Shown: piece by piece, positions 4,293 through 5,420 of the stretch
Numbering within the stretch: position 1 is the first letter of the stretch
Layout: every line of letters begins with the position of its first letter
Source: Fischerella sp.
Lineage (GTDB): Bacteria > Cyanobacteriota > Cyanobacteriia > Cyanobacteriales > Nostocaceae
Assembly (NCBI GenBank): GCA_026419705.1
Contig: JANZYY010000387.1
Location: forward strand, 1 to 5,420
Reading direction: 5' to 3'
Length of the DNA stretch: 5,420 nucleotides
Translations under genes and position numbers: made by a program
Notes under the pieces: generated by a model
Seen by the model: the letters and a program-made list of their open reading frames with translations, nothing else
Database searches by the model: none
What the model was told of the DNA's origin: nothing

Positions 4293-5420
4293 ATGATGAG
4301 CGATCGCCTAGCACCATTTCCAGAATCATTTATGTTCGGTGTTGCTTGTGCTGACCACCAATGCGAAGCCTATGACTCTAACTTTGAAGATATTCGCGAT
4401 GTGTGGGAGCGTCGTCGCGCTATGACAATGCGAGGTCGGGCAACAGATTTCTGGAACCGCTATGCTGAAGACATTGCCCTAGCTAAGTCCCTTGGTTGCA
4501 AGGCATTCCGCTTTTCTATTGCTTGGTCGCGGGTGGAACCTGAACCAGGTCAGTTTAGCGAAGCAGCTTTTGAACACTACCGCCAAGTGATTGAAACCAT
4601 CCGTTCCTGTGGTATGGAACCCATTGTTACACTACACCATTTTACCCATCCACTACATGTAGAAAAGCGGGGTGGACTGATTGGCAAGGAGTTTCCCACA
4701 ATTTATGCCAGTTATGCTACAGAAGTTGCTAAGCGTCTGGGTGATTTAGCCCGTTACTGGATTACCTTTAACGAACCTAGCCAACTGATTTACGGCTACG
4801 TGAAACCTTGGTGGGAGCGGGCTTATTTTATGCCTCCCGGTTTACCTCGCGGTGCGTCAATGTCACAGCAGATGTCAGCAGTGGGCGATTTGATGCGCAA
4901 CTTATTCATCGCACACACTAGAGCCAGAGCTATCCTCAAACAATTCAATCCAGACGCTCAGGTAGGAGCAAACCCGATGTTGCTGGGTTTACCCCTATGG
5001 TTGCAAAAAATTGTGGATACCAACGTCACTCGTCTGCGCAGCAAAGAAGATTTGATTGCTCAAGGTAAACGCTTCACCGAACGAGCTTTGCTGGAAAAAG
5101 GACAGGTAGATGTAGTGATCGCAACCTTGAGCGTTACTCCGAAACGAGAGGAGCAGGTAGCATTTTCCGAAGTTTACTATCTAGCAGGTGAAACTTTACT
5201 GGTAAAATCACAGAGCCAGATTCAAGAACTCAGCGATTTGGCCGAGAAGAAGGTAGCTGTAGTTAAAAGCACAACTGCTGAAACCAATGTATACGAAGTG
5301 CTTCCTAACACCGAAGTGGAGATACTGCCGGACTATGAGGAAGCCCTGAGAGCACTGGACTACGAGCAGGTGGACGCTATCCTCGCTGACGACTCAATTT
5401 TGTTAGGAATAATACAGCAG
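4293..5420 (+). CDS. GH1 glycosidase fused in frame to a solute-binding (SBP_bac_3) segment (3' partial)
   Basis: The frame is open from ATG ATG at 4293 through the right edge, 376 codons with no stop. Residues 10 to about 230 are the N-terminal half of a family 1 beta-glycosidase. The entry motif F13-M-F-G...H22-Q23-C-E25 parallels the usual F-x-W-G...Y-Q-x-E. FRFSIAWSR (72-80), TLHHFTHP (113-120) and the acid/base motif T158-F-N-E161-P are also present. Instead of the second GH1 half, residues about 270-376 match the middle of a bacterial extracellular solute-binding protein family 3 domain: GQVDVVIATLSVTPKREEQV (270-289), FSEVYYLAG, LLVK (302-305), KKVAVVKSTTAE (319-330) and VDAILADDS (360-368). 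The first ~60 residues of that domain are not evident. The GH1 nucleophile motif (TENG) and the NYY region have not appeared by the window end; they could follow. No signal peptide is present. It overlaps a HIP1 site and is 14 bp behind the FAD oxidase, so the two are co-transcribed. Confidence 0.85.
   Translation, partial: MMSDRLAPFPESFMFGVACADHQCEAYDSNFEDIRDVWERRRAMTMRGRATDFWNRYAEDIALAKSLGCKAFRFSIAWSRVEPEPGQFSEAAFEHYRQVIETIRSCGMEPIVTLHHFTHPLHVEKRGGLIGKEFPTIYASYATEVAKRLGDLARYWITFNEPSQLIYGYVKPWWERAYFMPPGLPRGASMSQQMSAVGDLMRNLFIAHTRARAILKQFNPDAQVGANPMLLGLPLWLQKIVDTNVTRLRSKEDLIAQGKRFTERALLEKGQVDVVIATLSVTPKREEQVAFSEVYYLAGETLLVKSQSQIQELSDLAEKKVAVVKSTTAETNVYEVLPNTEVEILPDYEEALRALDYEQVDAILADDSILLGIIQQ
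4300..4307. repeat. HIP1 octamer GCGATCGC
   Basis: Perfect copy at codons 3-5 of the GH1-SBP gene (encoding Ser-Asp-Arg). Confidence 0.85.

Overview
The window looks like chromosomal or large-plasmid DNA from a filamentous, probably heterocyst-forming cyanobacterium of the Nostoc/Anabaena type. Four HIP1 octamers (GCGATCGC) lie in 5.4 kb, base composition is moderately AT-rich, and the intergenic spaces are built of 7-bp tandem repeats (GTTAGTG, TACCTAC, CAACAAC, AAATGAC), which is typical of Nostocales. No gene here is an identifiable species marker, so the assignment rests on these signatures.

Layout: all genes are on the + strand. (1) The 3' end of an unrecognised gene (2-292). (2) A 205-bp spacer with two opposed heptamer arrays that can fold together, then a possible NtcA-type site. 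(3) An extended SDR / 3-beta-HSD-like epimerase-dehydrogenase (498-1460). (4) A 151-bp spacer made of a ~69-bp MITE-like inverted-repeat element and two more heptamer arrays, the last of which supplies the ribosome binding site of the next gene. (5) An alpha/beta hydrolase (1612-2748) with Cys instead of Ser at the nucleophile elbow. (6) A 141-bp spacer holding the best promoter in the window (TTGATA-N17-TATAAC), overlapped by a perfect 10-bp inverted repeat. (7) An FAD-linked oxidase of the VAO/PCMH fold (2890-4278; the longer GTG-initiated reading is rejected). (8) After only 14 bp, a gene running off the right edge (4293-5420). It starts as a GH1 beta-glucosidase with the acid/base motif TFNEP, then switches in frame to an SBP_bac_3-type solute-binding segment. 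This is the most unusual object in the window.

How they may work together (inference): an NAD(P)-dependent sterol/sugar-type dehydrogenase, a hydrolase resembling those associated with GMC/cholesterol-oxidase proteins, a covalent-type flavin oxidase and a glycosidase-derived protein read as a small-molecule modification cassette. It could be biosynthesis or turnover of a glycosylated lipid or terpenoid-like metabolite. I do not recognise it as a named pathway. The FAD oxidase and the GH1-SBP chimera are almost certainly co-transcribed. The two upstream enzymes are separated from them and from each other by repeat-rich spacers and may be read independently or by read-through.
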